From contig SFZH01000008.1 of the NCBI GenBank assembly GCA_021234535.1, positions 25,064,455 through 25,128,454 on the forward strand: 64,000 bases of DNA, written 5' to 3'. The notes beneath the pieces were generated by a model. That model saw only the letters and a program-made list of their open reading frames with translations, ran no database searches and was not told where the DNA came from. This DNA comes from Stichopus chloronotus (Eukaryota > Echinodermata > Holothuroidea > Aspidochirotida > Stichopodidae). A program made the translations under genes and the position numbers. Shown in pieces: positions 24,945 to 35,944 of the stretch (position 1 is its first letter; every line of letters begins with the position of its first letter).

Positions 24945-26925
24945 TTGGCCATATGTATTAACGACTCACCTCTTGTAAAGGGATTGTTTATTATGGGAAA
25001 GGAAATACGAATAAGTCAGTATGTTGATGACACAACTATTTTTATTGATGGCACCAGCGATATTTTAAGTGCTGTTGTTAAAATTTTTCATATGTTTGAA
25101 TTCTTCTGGTTTAAAGGTTAACTATGAAAAAAACAATACCTTTCCATTAGGACCATGGAGCGTTGAACAGCCCCTTTTCTTAAACGAGTTTAATTTTGCT
25201 TGGACTCTTTGGTCCTGTTACTATTTTGGGTATTACTTTTCACAATCATAGAAATAATTTATTTCATCTAAACTATACCCCAAAGTTTTCACGCCTTAAG
25301 AGTAAGTTGAATTTATTTTCTGCCAGAGACTTAACTCCTATAGGCCGAATTACTATTATTAAAACTGTCGCCCTTTCTCAGCTAGTTTTCCTATTTCAAG
25401 TTTTACCCAACCCTCCTGTTTCCTTCATAAAAGATTTGGAAGCTGTTTGTTTCATTTCATCTGGTCAGGAAAACCAGACAAAATAAAAAGATCTACTTTG
25501 ATTAGCCCCTTGGACCAAGGTGGTCTGGGAGCCACCCACATTAATTCTTTTATTAGTAATCTAAAATGCACCTGGGTAAAAAGATATACTGATAATACCA
25601 CCTCTACCTGGAAACTGTTGTTTGACTTTCTTTTGACTTTCTGTGATATTTTTGCAAAATATGGGAAGCAACTTCTTTTTTTTCCTGTAACTACCAGGCG
25701 AAAGATTTAACCATCGGTAATAATTTATAAGCGATGTGTGTGAGGCGTGGTCAAAGTATCGTTTTTGTTATCCAGTAGAAAATTTCAAAAATGAAATTGT
25801 TTGGAATCATTCACTGATAAGAATTAATAATAAAATTGTATCTTATGATTATATGTATGCAAAAGGTGTTTCAAGGGTAAAGACTTTTATGATACTAACC
25901 AAAGACCTTTGAGTTTTGAATCCTTTAAGCAGCTGTATTCAGTAGATGCTTTCCCTTTTACTATCTTCCACGGTATTTTTTCTGCTATTCCTAGAGAATG
26001 GGTAGAAAATTGGAATTTTCGTGACATTGAAAATGTAAATGATGGTTTAGAAGACAATCTTCAAGATACTCCATATCTACGTCGTAAAATCTGCAGGCAT
26101 TTAACTAAGACTATCGACATGTTGCATTTTCGAAGAGGGACGAAAATTTTCAGTTAGCCAATCTCAATGGCAAACCATTTGCAGAATTCCTTTCACCTCT
26201 TGCAAAGAAAGTAAGATTCGTTATTTTCAATTCGGTTTTATTCACCGCACAAATTCCCCCCTTTGTGGCATGAACATTGTAGCCAACCCACTCTGTACCT
26301 TTTGTAATGAGCAGGTTGAATCTACAGAACATCTGCTTTGGGATTGCAGCATTACAACAAATTTTATTTTGGAGCAAAGCATGTTAGGCAGACAGTTTGT
26401 ATTCTCTAAAGTTTACTTATTTTTTGGATACAAATTCTATTTAAGACACCCTTATAATTTCTCATCTTTCATTTAAAGTATTACATGTTTAACAAGAAAT
26501 TGAATTTTCAGCTGCCTAATGTAAATTAATTTTTATACAAATTTAAATTTGCCATACAAGTTGTAAACGAAATTGGAAAATCAAAAGTATGTCACACAAT
26601 ATCATATGATAGCCTACATTCTGCATTTAGAAATTGCATGATGCTCTTCCAGTGATTATATTTTGCGATGAAAATTGTATGAATTTTAACACCTTATGTC
26701 TATTAACAAAAGTATGTTAAAAGACTGAAAGATTATAATTTAATCTAGTAGGAAGCTTTGGGGAATGCGCCTCTCATATTTACGAGAATCCATCATTTCT
26801 GAATTATTGATATGCAGATATTTTTTAAATAATTTCGATTTTGTTCACTGTACCATATACAATACTCATACTGAATAAAAGAGGATGAAAAAAATAAAGT
26901 ATGGATGAAAAAAATATATCATTAT
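24945..26925 (+). mobile_element. L1/Tx1-like LINE, copy A, 5'-truncated and frameshifted
   Basis: It begins within the RT palm (ISQYVDDTTIFIDGTS at about 25010-25055) and continues through the RT thumb and connection (SGLKVNYEKNNTFPLGPW, LTPIGRITIIKTVALSQLVF, GKPDKIKRSTLISPLDQGGL). It ends in a zf-RVT-like zinc finger, NPLCTFCNEQVESTEHLLWD followed by C, near 26287-26350. Frames change near 25240, 25450, 25710 and 26150, so it is dead. The 3' end is probably the GATGAAAAAAATA-rich tail near 26885-26925. Same family as copies B and C. Confidence 0.82.
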
Positions 26926-27089
26926 AATTATTGTTACTATTATATTTTATTACTATTTTAATTAGTATTATATTATTATAATATTATTAGTTTTATTCTT
27001 TATTATTATATTTCTTATTTTTATTCTGACCTTTTATTAATTCTACAAATATCATTACAAATTAATGAAATAACATTTGCAATCTCGCA

Positions 27090-29395
27090 AATTATTTTTT
27101 GTGTCAGATCTTCCCAAATCCCCCTAGTAGTTTTATTTTGGATTTGACTTCAATTCTGTTCAATTTTATTTGGAATGGTAAGCCTGACAAGGTTTAACGC
27201 CAGACAATGATCAACCCTATTCATTTGGGTGGTCTTAAGGTAATTCATCTATACAGCTTTCTTCACAGTCTTAAGATTACTTGGATTAAAAGATATTTAA
27301 GCGATACTCATCGTGCGTGGGAGATTTTTCTAGATTATTATTTGAGTGATTATGGAGAAGGGCTTTTTTCAATGTAATTTTAGTAAACACGATGTTCCCA
27401 ATATCATTAATTTGTTTTTTAATCATATTTGTAAAGCTTGGTCAATGCTGAATTTTAAAGAACAATCAAGCAAGTTTGAAAAAGATATAATTTGGAATAA
27501 CTCCAATATAAGAGTTGGTAATAACACCGTGTTTTATCAATTTATGCACTCTAAAGGAATCGACCATGTACATAACGTTTTAAGTAATGATAATGAGCCA
27601 ATGCAGTATAATGAGTTTGTGGAAGTTTATAATTTAGACGATTTCCTTTGACCAGGTATAATGGAATAATTTCTGCCATTCCAACTTTGTGGAAGCAAAA
27701 CTTGAACAAGAGGGCAATCCACGGAGTTGCGTATCTCATCGCCAACATGCACATTGATTTCAATACAGGGCCTGCACATGGGACTTTGTAACAGTTTATT
27801 GCTAAGTACTTAAAACACTTTAAGTTAATTGGTTTAATAGTTCTCAAGATATGCTGGAAATACAAATTTGGGGGCAAAATTGGCTTTTTTTTTTTTCTCA
27901 AAAATCAGCAAATTTCACTCTCTTTACTACAAAAGTGATACACCTTGAATACACCATTCTCATGTAAGTTTTTGCAAAATTTTGCATTGAATGCTCAAAT
28001 ATTTCTCAAGATATGCTGGAAATAGCAATTTTGGGGCAAAATTGGCTTTTCTTCTCAAAAACCAGCAAATTTGACTCGATTTACCATTACAGCAATATTA
28101 TGTTGAACAATGTGTTCTCAGGTAAGCACTTACAAAACTGTAAGTTAATTGATCTAATAGTTCTCAAGATATGCTGGAAATACAAATTTTGGGACAAAAT
28201 TGGCTTTTTTTTCACAAAAATCAGCAAATTTCACTCTCTTTTCTACAAAAGTGGTATACCATGAAATTTTTCATTCTCAGGTAAGTCTTTGCAAAATTTT
28301 ACATTAAATGCCCAACTACTTCTCAAGATATGCTGGAAATAGCAATATTGGGGCAAAACAGACTTTTTTTTCTAAAAAATCAGCAAATTTGACTTAATTT
28401 ACCATACAACTAATACATCTTGCACATATTGGCATCATGCACAACCTTACCAAGTTTCAACTTAATCGCTCATATGCTTTTCAAACTAATCTGGAAAAAC
28501 CACAATTTGGACAGGTCCGGATGCACACGCACGCACACACACACATTGGCACGGACACGTTTTCATTTATATCACCCAACAGGACCCTTCTTTACCCATG
28601 GTCACTCTACCATGGGGTACCCCTGGGGTGTCGCTACTCATCCACTCAAAGCGTTTCCATGGCAACCAATCTCCCATGGGTGCACAGTGTAATATATAGC
28701 TCCACTAACCAAGTGACTACAATATCTCATCGAGCCCCTATGGGGCGATGAGATAATAAAACAGACTATTCCTTTACTCATAACGAGGATTTACTTAATA
28801 GGTTGCTCAGTCAGAAGAGTGTCTCACAATTGACATATGGTTGTATAGTCAAGGAAATTTTTAGCCCTCCAACAGCTTTACAGAAATGGAATTATATAAC
28901 TTTGATAAGGGTAAATGGTAAAATATTTTTCTAATGTCTGGTTTACGATGAGGGATGTTAAGTTACAGTACTTTCAATTTCTATTTTACACAGGATTTGG
29001 GGGATCAATAGTCGCTTAAATCTCATGAATCAAACTGTGAGTCCGTTATGTTCTTTCTGTAAAATTCATGACGAGACTTTCGAGCATTTATTTTGGAACT
29101 GTCACATCGTCACCTCCTTTTGTTGGATGTTGAGAGTACGTTTCTCGGTAGCTGTTTTGTTTTTCGAAGGGAGATGTCTTCTTTGGTTTTAATCAGTTGC
29201 TTAAGCATGCCTACAACTTCTTGGTTTATAATTTGAAATATTTCATTTTTCAATGTAAGCAAAATAATAAACTGCCAACTTTATATGAATATGATGATAA
29301 ATTTAAATTTGCTTTGGAGGTCGAGAAGCATATTTCAATGAAAAATGTTAGTAAAAGATACTAGAGCAAGGGATCAATGACTTTATCTCATGAAC
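27090..29395 (+). mobile_element. L1/Tx1-like LINE, copy B, split by a family Y element
   Basis: Left part 27090-27706 reads the post-RT region (FNFIWNGKPDKV, LGGLKVIHLYSFLHSLKITW, DIIWNNSNIRVGNNTVFYQF). After the 27707-28757 insertion the LINE resumes, with the zinc finger SPLCSFCKIHDETFEHLFWN followed by C near 29040-29100. The homologous order in copy C proves both halves belong together. Several stops are present. The 5' end starts just after the tail of copy A. Confidence 0.8.
27707..28757 (+). mobile_element. Repeat family Y, copy 2, inserted in LINE copy B
   Basis: It starts near AACAAGAGGGCAATCC and TATCTCATCGCC and ends at the reverse complement of the latter within a hairpin (CTCATCG ... 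CGATGAG, 28725-28752). Inside are four head-to-tail units anchored by TCTCAAGATATGCTGGAAAT at 27842, 28004, 28162 and 28321 (period 158-162 bp). The 3' part has GGACAGGTCCGG, a (CA)n patch and a GGGTACCCC-rich segment. No protein is encoded. It matches copy 1 (11813-12665) in reverse orientation. Confidence 0.75.
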
Positions 29396-29870
29396 AGGCA
29401 TGGCCTGATTGATGTGTAGAGGGAAAGGAATCCTCACGCTATGGTGTACACGTGGAGTCCAAGTATTACTGTCGGAATCCACTGCAGATTAGATTTTTTC
29501 TTAATTTTCAGTCATTTGATAAAATGTATTTCTAATGGCCATATCTCTCCAAGTTTGCAATCTGACCATCCTTTAGTTAACTGCAGTCTCCAAGTGTTTT
29601 CAGAGAAGAGAGGTCCAGGGTACTGGAAATTTCATAACTTCCTTTTGAACGATACAGATTATGCAAGTTTAATTAATCATCTTTTGGGTACTAAGATTGC
29701 TAACTCCTATTTTTCTAATCCTTTCCTCAAATGTGAGCAAATTAAGTATAAAGTTAAAATCATTACAATTGATTATTCTAAGAAAAAAGCCAAGAATCAT
29801 CGTGAACGTGAGGTAAGTTTATTGAAAACAATTAGTACCTTTACTTAGAAAAATTGCATTTTGAGTCAAA
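29396..29870 (+). pseudogene. LINE copy C endonuclease C-terminal remnant
   Basis: MVYTWSPSITVGIHCRLDFF and SPSLQSDHPLVNCSLQV match the end of LINE APE-type endonucleases: a YTW(S) strand, an R-[LI]-D motif, and the SDH catalytic triad end. GPGYWKFHNFLLND, the usual link to RT in L1/Tx1 elements, follows. The N-terminal two thirds are missing. The open frame runs 29441-29848 without stops. Confidence 0.75.
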
Positions 29871-32500
29871 CTCCCCGGAGGTGTTTCAGGAATTAAATGA
29901 GTCTAGAACTCAACTGAATCATTTACATGACCATAAATTGCAAGGAATAATAGTAAGATCAAGGGCTAGATGTGTGGAGAAGGGCGAAAATAGTATCACT
30001 TTTTGAACTTAGAAAAAAGGCATAAGAAGTCGAGTGTAGTACTTCCTGAACTTCACACTACTGATGGTGTTATTTTGACTGAAATTGACCGCATTTTAAG
30101 GGAGATAAGATCTTTTTATTGTGCTCTTTATCAGAGAGATGATTGTAATTCAGAGGGGTTTTTTGTCAAACTTAGCCGGTTGTTAACGGGTTGGATAGGG
30201 CCGATTTTTGTGAAGGACTTTTAACGGTAGACGAATGTAAAAGGCATTATTCTCACTTTCGCTGGTTAAGTAATGTGATGGTCTCACCGGTAATTTTTAT
30301 AGAGTTTTTTTGGTCAAAAGTAGGTGATTTAGTGACTCCGTTCCTCAACCAGACTTTCCATTCCTCTGCCCTTTTCGCTGAACAAGGCAGAGCGGTTATC
30401 ACCCTCATACCAAAACCTGGTAAAAATACCCATATTTTAAAGAATTAATTCCATTGTTAAATACGGATTATAAGATTTGCTCTAAAACGCTTGCTTCTAG
30501 AATCCAACCTTTTTTCCCCAAAATTATTAGTTCGAACCAATCTTGTGTCATAAAAGTACGTTTCATAGGGGAGAATATTCCATTGGTCTTGGATCTTATC
30601 AATTTTTGTTCCTCTAGTTATAAAATAGGAGTGGTGTTTTTATTAGATTTCAAGAAGGCTTTTGACAGAATAGATTGGAATTTTATAGTCAAAAGCTCAG
30701 AGTTTTTCAATTTTGGAGAAGATTTCATTCGTTTGACCTCTACACTCTATTCAAATAATACTGGTCGAGTTTTGAATAATGGTTTTTCATGTGCTGCATT
30801 TAATATAACCAGGGGGTTCGTCAAGAATGCCTCCTTAGCCCGTATTTGTTTATTATATGTGCCGAAGTTTTTCGATCTATATTAAGGGTAATCCTAACAT
30901 TAAAGGTAGCTCCATGTTTGGTGAGGAAATTAAGATTATGCAGTACGCTGACGACACCACGTTATTGTTACGACTCTTTAAGAGAAGCTGTTTCAGCTCT
31001 TCATATTTATGAACATGCCTCGGGACTGAAAATTAGTATGGATAAATCCACTGTTTTCCCATTAGGTTCTTTGGTTGGGGAAAACCCCTTCACTCAACCA
31101 ATGTTTGGGCTCCCGTGGACGTTGGGTCCAGTAATTATGCTAGGGATAACATTTGACCATTTACCGGGAATTTGTTTAGGCAGAATTTTCCTCCCAAATT
31201 GTCAAGACTTAAAAAGTTGCTTGCTTTATAGTCGCAAAGAGATTTGACTCCTCTAGGCAAAGTAATTATTGTTAAATCACTGGAGTTAGGCAAATTTGTT
31301 TATCTTTTTGAGAAAATCAAACGCTTTACTTTATACAATTCAACTTTTGAAGGTGGCCTGGGGGTTACCCACATTCCAAGCTTCATTATGAGTCTTAAGT
31401 CTACTTGGGTAAAGAGATATTTGGACGACAATGAAGCAGTGTGGAAACTATTTTTTTACTTTCATCTTCATAAATATGGTAAAAAGTAGTTTCTTTTTAG
31501 TTGCAATTTTAAGGGTGATATTGTAATCAATAACTGTTTTTTACAGGATGTATGCAAGCCATGGTCAACTTTTTCATACTATGTTCCCACCAGTAACTTT
31601 AAAAGGGAAATAATTTGGAACAACTCCCACAGTAAGGTCAATAATGAAATCATTTATTATGAATTTATGTGTAGAAAGGGGGTCGTTTATGTAGATGACC
31701 TTTTAGACGTAAATAATCGTTTCCTCACCGTAGATAGGTTTAAAAGAATGTTTAATATCAATTATTGCCCTTTCACTTTTTTGTATGGTATTCCATTCCA
31801 AAATCGTGGAGACCTCATTTTACGGATCTAGAAACAGTTGATGAGAATGTTGCTACGAATGTATCTGCCATTTGGAGAATGCCCCCGGTCTGTAGATTAA
31901 TCTATAAGTGTATTGTAAAGTCTCTTACTGTCCCTCTGAAAGCCATTGCTAAATGGAATAGGGATCTTAACTTAGACTCATGTCTTTGGAATACTACTTT
32001 CAAAATCCCCTTCAGCTCTCTAAAGGAGATAGTAAATTAAAGTATTTTCAATTGAGGTTTTTAGATCGTACTTTAGGTACACACAAATTACTTTTTCTTA
32101 TAAAGCAAAGAAGTGATGCTTTGTGCTCCTTTTGTAAACAGCATGAGGAAACATTAAGTCATTTACTTTGGGATTGTGCGCTGGTTTCAAATTTTACTTT
32201 AGATGTTGAACAGAGAGTCTTGGGGCAACAGTTCTCCTTATCTAAACAGGATCTATTTTTTTGGGGGGGGTTACAACTTTTGTCAGAAACATCCGTATAA
32301 TTTTCTCATCTTTAATGTAAAGTATTTCATTTATCGGAAAAGGATGTCCCAGGAAACACCGAATTATGTTGAATTTTTGCATAACTTTAAATTTTTACTT
32401 CAAGTAGAAAAGCGTCTTGCTTCAACAAGCATTCACCATCCGATTAAGTTTGAGTCTCTAAGAAATGCATTCAATTTTTGTAACACTCTTTTTGATTAAT
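29871..32500 (+). pseudogene. LINE copy C reverse transcriptase and zinc-finger remnant
   Basis: Readable motifs in order: AVITLIPKPGKNTHILKN (about 30390-30445), LLNTDYKICSKTLASRIQP, SSNQSCVIKVRFIGENI, the palm motif LLDFKKAFDRIDWNFI (about 30636-30685), then QYADDTTLLL at about 30941-30970 with the catalytic YADD, SGLKISMDKSTVFPLG, and GGLGVTHIPSFIMSLKSTW. The terminal finger CSFCKQHEETLSHLLWDC lies near 32125-32180. Frame changes near 30225, 30450, 30850, 30970, 31245, 31490 and 31980 and scattered stops make it inactive. Confidence 0.82.
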
Positions 32501-32660
32501 TTGGTTTTTGATAAGGAGCAGTTAACGCCTTTCCCTTTGAACCTAATATTGTACAGATAAAATGAAAAAAAAAATTGATGACCAGAAAACTTGTTACATT
32601 TTTTTTCATCTATGTATTGTTCTTTGCTATAAATTGAGTTCAATTAAAAGATGGAAGAAA

Positions 32661-32881
32661 AAACTTTAGTATTACCTTTAAATGATTACTTACTTGATAA
32701 TAATGATACAATACTATCTAAGTTAATAAGAAAAATCTAACTAACTAATAAGATTTAAAATCATGAATATGACCCTTTGTTTAATCTGTAGTACTACCTT
32801 TACTAATGATTACTTAAATAAATCAGAATTAGTCCAAAACCCAGGAGCGTCTCCTCTTCATTCCAACCCAAGGCTTTGCAG
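32661..32881. other. AT-rich flank, no gene
   Basis: Sequence between the LINE tail and a weak exon-like signal; the last 30 bases are pyrimidine-rich and end TTTGCAG. Confidence 0.4.
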
Positions 32882-33006
32882 GATCTCATCCCTTATTGGT
32901 CTCGCTCTTCGATGATACGGGTGACGCCATGAGTGGTGAATGGCAGTGCTCTAACGAAGTCGTGGAGTACCCCCACCCTCTCCCTACCGTCTCAGCTCTC
33001 CTGTAG
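32882..33006 (+). other. Possible half-Ig exon (plus strand), low confidence
   Basis: Acceptor-like CCAAGGCTTTGCAG ends at 32881. The following phase-1 frame reads SHPLLVSLFDD then TGDAMSGEWQCSNEVVEYP, whose D-A-M-S-G-E-W-Q-C resembles the F-strand signature of an Ig domain (D-x-[SA]-G-x-[YW]-x-C). The frame stops at a TAG at 33004-33006 that overlaps possible donors (GTAGGT, GTAAAA), none of which keeps phase 1. It could be a terminal or decayed exon of the plus-strand Ig gene begun at 23083, separated from it by the LINEs, or chance. Confidence 0.3.
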
Positions 33007-33179
33007 GTAAAACTTTTGGCGACGATACTGAGTCCTGTTCTTTCCTTTTAAACTATCGGATTCTGTTCAGTCAACGTTCCAAGTACAGTGGTCTCTACAA
33101 AATATAACAATCAAATCTAGCATAAAAACAAACTTGAACAGATCAAAAATCACAAATTATTATTACAAGGAACCTTTAA

Positions 33180-33435
33180 AAACAGTCACTCGTCACCCCA
33201 AGGTACACTTTTGACTTTGAGTAAGGAAAATTCTGAATTGCCTCTTCAAACTTGCTGTTCGATTGACAGCAAATTTGAAAGATGCATAGGGGCTTAAAAT
33301 ACACAGCACACACAGAGTTCCGATGTTTGATTACGCATGTTTAAGACTTTTAGACAAGCTGTGGGAGGGACTGGAAATAAGTGGTTTGGAGAACTAGAAA
33401 TGTCTGCTGTAATGAGTGACGGAGATATAACACTC
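33180..33435. mobile_element. MITE family A, copy near the minus-strand Ig gene
   Basis: After TTAA at 33176-33179 it reads CAGTCACTCGTCACCCC. Later come GATTGACAGCAAATTTGAAA and GTGGGAGGGACTGGAAATA with GTGGTTTGGAGAA, the same order as the reverse complement of the 1331-1579 MITE. It ends near TAATGAGTGACGG. The right TTAA is not preserved. Confidence 0.7.
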
Positions 33436-33901
33436 TTGTTTTGTCAATGTGAAAAGCTGGTCATTTAAGAGCCTTTCTTTTCAATTATAAAAATATAATT
33501 CTACATTTGTTAGACTGTAATCTGTTTATTTTTATGTGCGTATTGTTATTTCATTGAGTAATTTAGTTCTTCCCATTTTTAATTCACTTTTGTTGTGTTA
33601 CACTTATACTTCATCTCACTTTATTTACTTCCATTATTAAGTATAATTTATGAAGAATGAAATAAAATAGATATCAAAAAAATAGTTTTCATCTTGTGGG
33701 AATCCTTAATAGCTCCCTTAATTCACAAAAATAATTAAAAACAATAAAGCAAAAGTGACCAATAGCCTTACCGTGTATCCAATACAAATAAATATATTTG
33801 ACTTGATAAAGTACGTAAGCATGAGCAAACCCTATATGTCTTCAGGTATTTACGACATTCATAAGTTGAACGAGGTTTAGCAAATAAAATGGTCATGTTA
33901 C
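33436..33901. other. Probable downstream intron of the minus-strand Ig gene
   Basis: Follows the GTAACA donor of the cytoplasmic exon (minus strand). I found no convincing next exon or stop-bearing terminal exon down to the LINE at 32660. Confidence 0.35.
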
Positions 33902-33991
33902 CTTTGTCACTACCATTTTGATGAGGATTTAACTCGATTGTACGCTGATGAATCTTCTTGGAATGCCTTTTATACAAGACCACAAGTACAC
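33902..33991 (-). CDS. Cytoplasmic juxtamembrane exon of minus-strand Ig gene
   Basis: A 90-bp exon, phase 1 at both ends, between acceptor CTTATACTCTACAG and donor AAAG-GTAACA. It begins in the last residues of a membrane helix (VLVVLY) and continues with a strongly basic stop-transfer sequence, KRHSKKIHQRTIELNPHQNG. Joined to the previous exon the codon at the junction is Ser and the hydrophobic run becomes about 24 residues, a full transmembrane helix. That fit is the best evidence for this model. The tail beyond is encoded by further exons not found here. No ITIM or ITAM is seen in this part. Confidence 0.68.
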
Positions 33992-34561
33992 CTGTAGAGT
34001 ATAAGACAAGTCATTTTAGGTGATATGCTCTTGTAGTGTATACGTTTAATTCATCTGTGACTTGCCTTTAATGGTAAAAGTTAAATGTAAAATGCTTCAA
34101 ATCTACTTAACATGTCCTATAGTAAAGCAATATGCTGTCCGTAAGGAACTTTTGTCAAATTGACCCTGTATACTTTTCGACTTAACTAGGATGAAAGATT
34201 CTGCTACTATCACTATATACTCCAAAAAGACTATTCTAGAATTTCATTACATTACCGTCATTTGTGTTTCTACAACTGCGTCCTAAGTTACATTTTCAGT
34301 ATGTCACGCTTCGGTATATACAAAGAGCTAAACTGTGTTGAATGCATGTCTTAAACATGACTATCCCGAACACTTACTTATCAGTGATTGAAACTTCGAT
34401 AGTGATGAAAGTAGTGCATTGCACACAAGATGCATTTAATGTGAACACACCTGTAACGACCCTCTTCATCAAAAAGGAAATGGCAGTTAAACTGTCGATA
34501 CAGCACTTACGAACACATAACACTCACGTTTATCACCTTATGAGAACAAAATGTAACTTAC

Positions 34562-34687
34562 TTAATACCAATAGGGACGTCACTGCCGTAACCAGTGTAG
34601 CAATAGTCGACACCGGCAAACGATTGCTACAAACGTCATATTCATGGTGGACTGCAACAGTCGATGAATCAATGCAATCATTTCTAT
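34562..34687 (-). CDS. Transmembrane exon of minus-strand Ig gene
   Basis: A 126-bp exon, phase 1 at both ends, with acceptor TTTCGTTTTAAAG and a strong donor TTAA-GTAAGT. It encodes a 25-residue extracellular stalk with two Cys (DCIDSS, YDVCSN) and then VSTIATLVTAVTSLLVL, most of a membrane helix that the next exon (33902-33991) completes. A 203-bp intron separates it from the Ig exon at 34891-35220, and a 570-bp intron follows. The long plus-strand ORF at 34342-34728 is the shadow of this exon. Stalk cysteines could allow disulfide-linked dimers (inference). Confidence 0.72.
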
Positions 34688-34890
34688 CTTTAAAACGAAA
34701 TGAAAATAACATTATGAATATTTGCTGATTTTCTGTGTGCTTTTATTTAACCTAACCTAGGACGTAGGACTAGGACTATATACACATAAATATACACACA
34801 CACACATATATATAAGTGTACAAACATTATATTGAACTAAAAATAATTACATGACTATTTATTGTGATGATTATAAATGTGTATACTTGC

Positions 34891-35220
34891 CGACTGGTAT
34901 AGTGAAGAATACGTTTGACATAAAACCGTAAGCAGCTGGTCCCTGTGCTTGGCAGATAACAGTCACATTTTTTCCACAGGTGGTGTTGCTGACATTAACG
35001 TGTGTTTTAACTGTCGTATAAAACAGGCCATCTTCTTTGTGACTACTGACAGTAGTATTAGTTATAGCAACATTCAGCGAATACGTCACAATACTCAGAT
35101 CCACTTGAGGACGAACGCCATTCACTGTGCAGGTGATAGTCTCTGCCTCTTGAGCAGAGAGATGACAGGGTTGGAATGGCTCGCATCCTTGAACCACAAT
35201 TCTTGGCGGCTTTGGTAGCA
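34891..35220 (-). CDS. C-like Ig-domain exon of minus-strand Ig gene
   Basis: A 330-bp phase 1-1 exon. Acceptor is ATGTCAATAG; the donor is CG-GCAAGTAT, a GC-type donor at the place where sister exons have GGTAAGT. The domain reads GCEPFQPCHL, then the B strand AETITCTVNGVRPQVDLSIV and the F strand KNVTVICQAQGP. The C-strand Trp expected after GVRP is Ile here. Several N-glycosylation sites (NTT, NVS, NTT, NVT) mark it as extracellular. The layout C-x(5)-C before the domain, then G-x-RP, matches the first half of the 35945-36628 exon, which suggests an internal duplication. It is the membrane-proximal Ig domain. Confidence 0.75.
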
Positions 35221-35944
35221 CTATTGACATGACATGTAAAAAGATCGTAAGTATTTATGTTGTGGTCTATCATTTTTATAGGGACCATTTCCTCACTATG
35301 GACTACCAACACACCAACATTGAAGTTAAAGTACCGTTCCCTTCTCGGAATATCGTGTTTACCACAAAGGCTTCACAGACACTCACCAACACACACCCAC
35401 ACGTTATCTGTCCCATCACCACTGCATAGATACTTTGCCTGACGTCGGTAAGGAATTACACATTGCTGAGTGAGAACAAGGAATGACCTCGATAAAGCAT
35501 CATAAACATTAATATAGCCTCTCTTCCCATTGTTAAACAAGTCAAATGGTTAAAAAGACTTTACGTATTGATAAATTGTTCCTAGTAAGGTGTCTGAAAT
35601 AAATACAAACAATGCTATTATACAACATCAAATTAATTAGGCGATATATGTCGTTCGCTTCACGAATAGTAGGTTTGAAATAAAACCTTATTGAGTGGTA
35701 AAGTCATGACCTGCAAGGATGAAAATGCTCTTGGCAAGAGAATTATTGGGGTGGAATGTTGTATTACAACCCCTATACCTCCATGTTCATAAGGTGACTG
35801 TATTCCCTGTCACCCCCCCCCCCCATCCCCTTAAGGATCTATTGCTTACTCTTTACAAGAAGAACTCGTCATAACAATTATATGGGAGTGGTACTATGGA
35901 AATGTTCCATTTGTGTGATGCATACGGAAAATATTAGAACGTAC

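Larger units (their letters stand above)
29396..32660 (+). mobile_element. L1/Tx1-like LINE, copy C, longest copy
   Basis: Contains the C-terminal part of an APE-like endonuclease, most of RT, and the zf-RVT-like finger, in the order of an L1/Tx1-group ORF2. It starts inside the endonuclease, so it is 5'-truncated. It ends near an A-rich tail after 32640. Many frame changes are listed in the pseudogene entries. Copies A, B and C lie head to tail in the same orientation. Confidence 0.85.

Noticed and set aside
34342..34728. 128-codon plus-strand ORF
   Set aside because: No domain, and it lies opposite the transmembrane exon at 34562-34687, whose splice phases fit the Ig gene.
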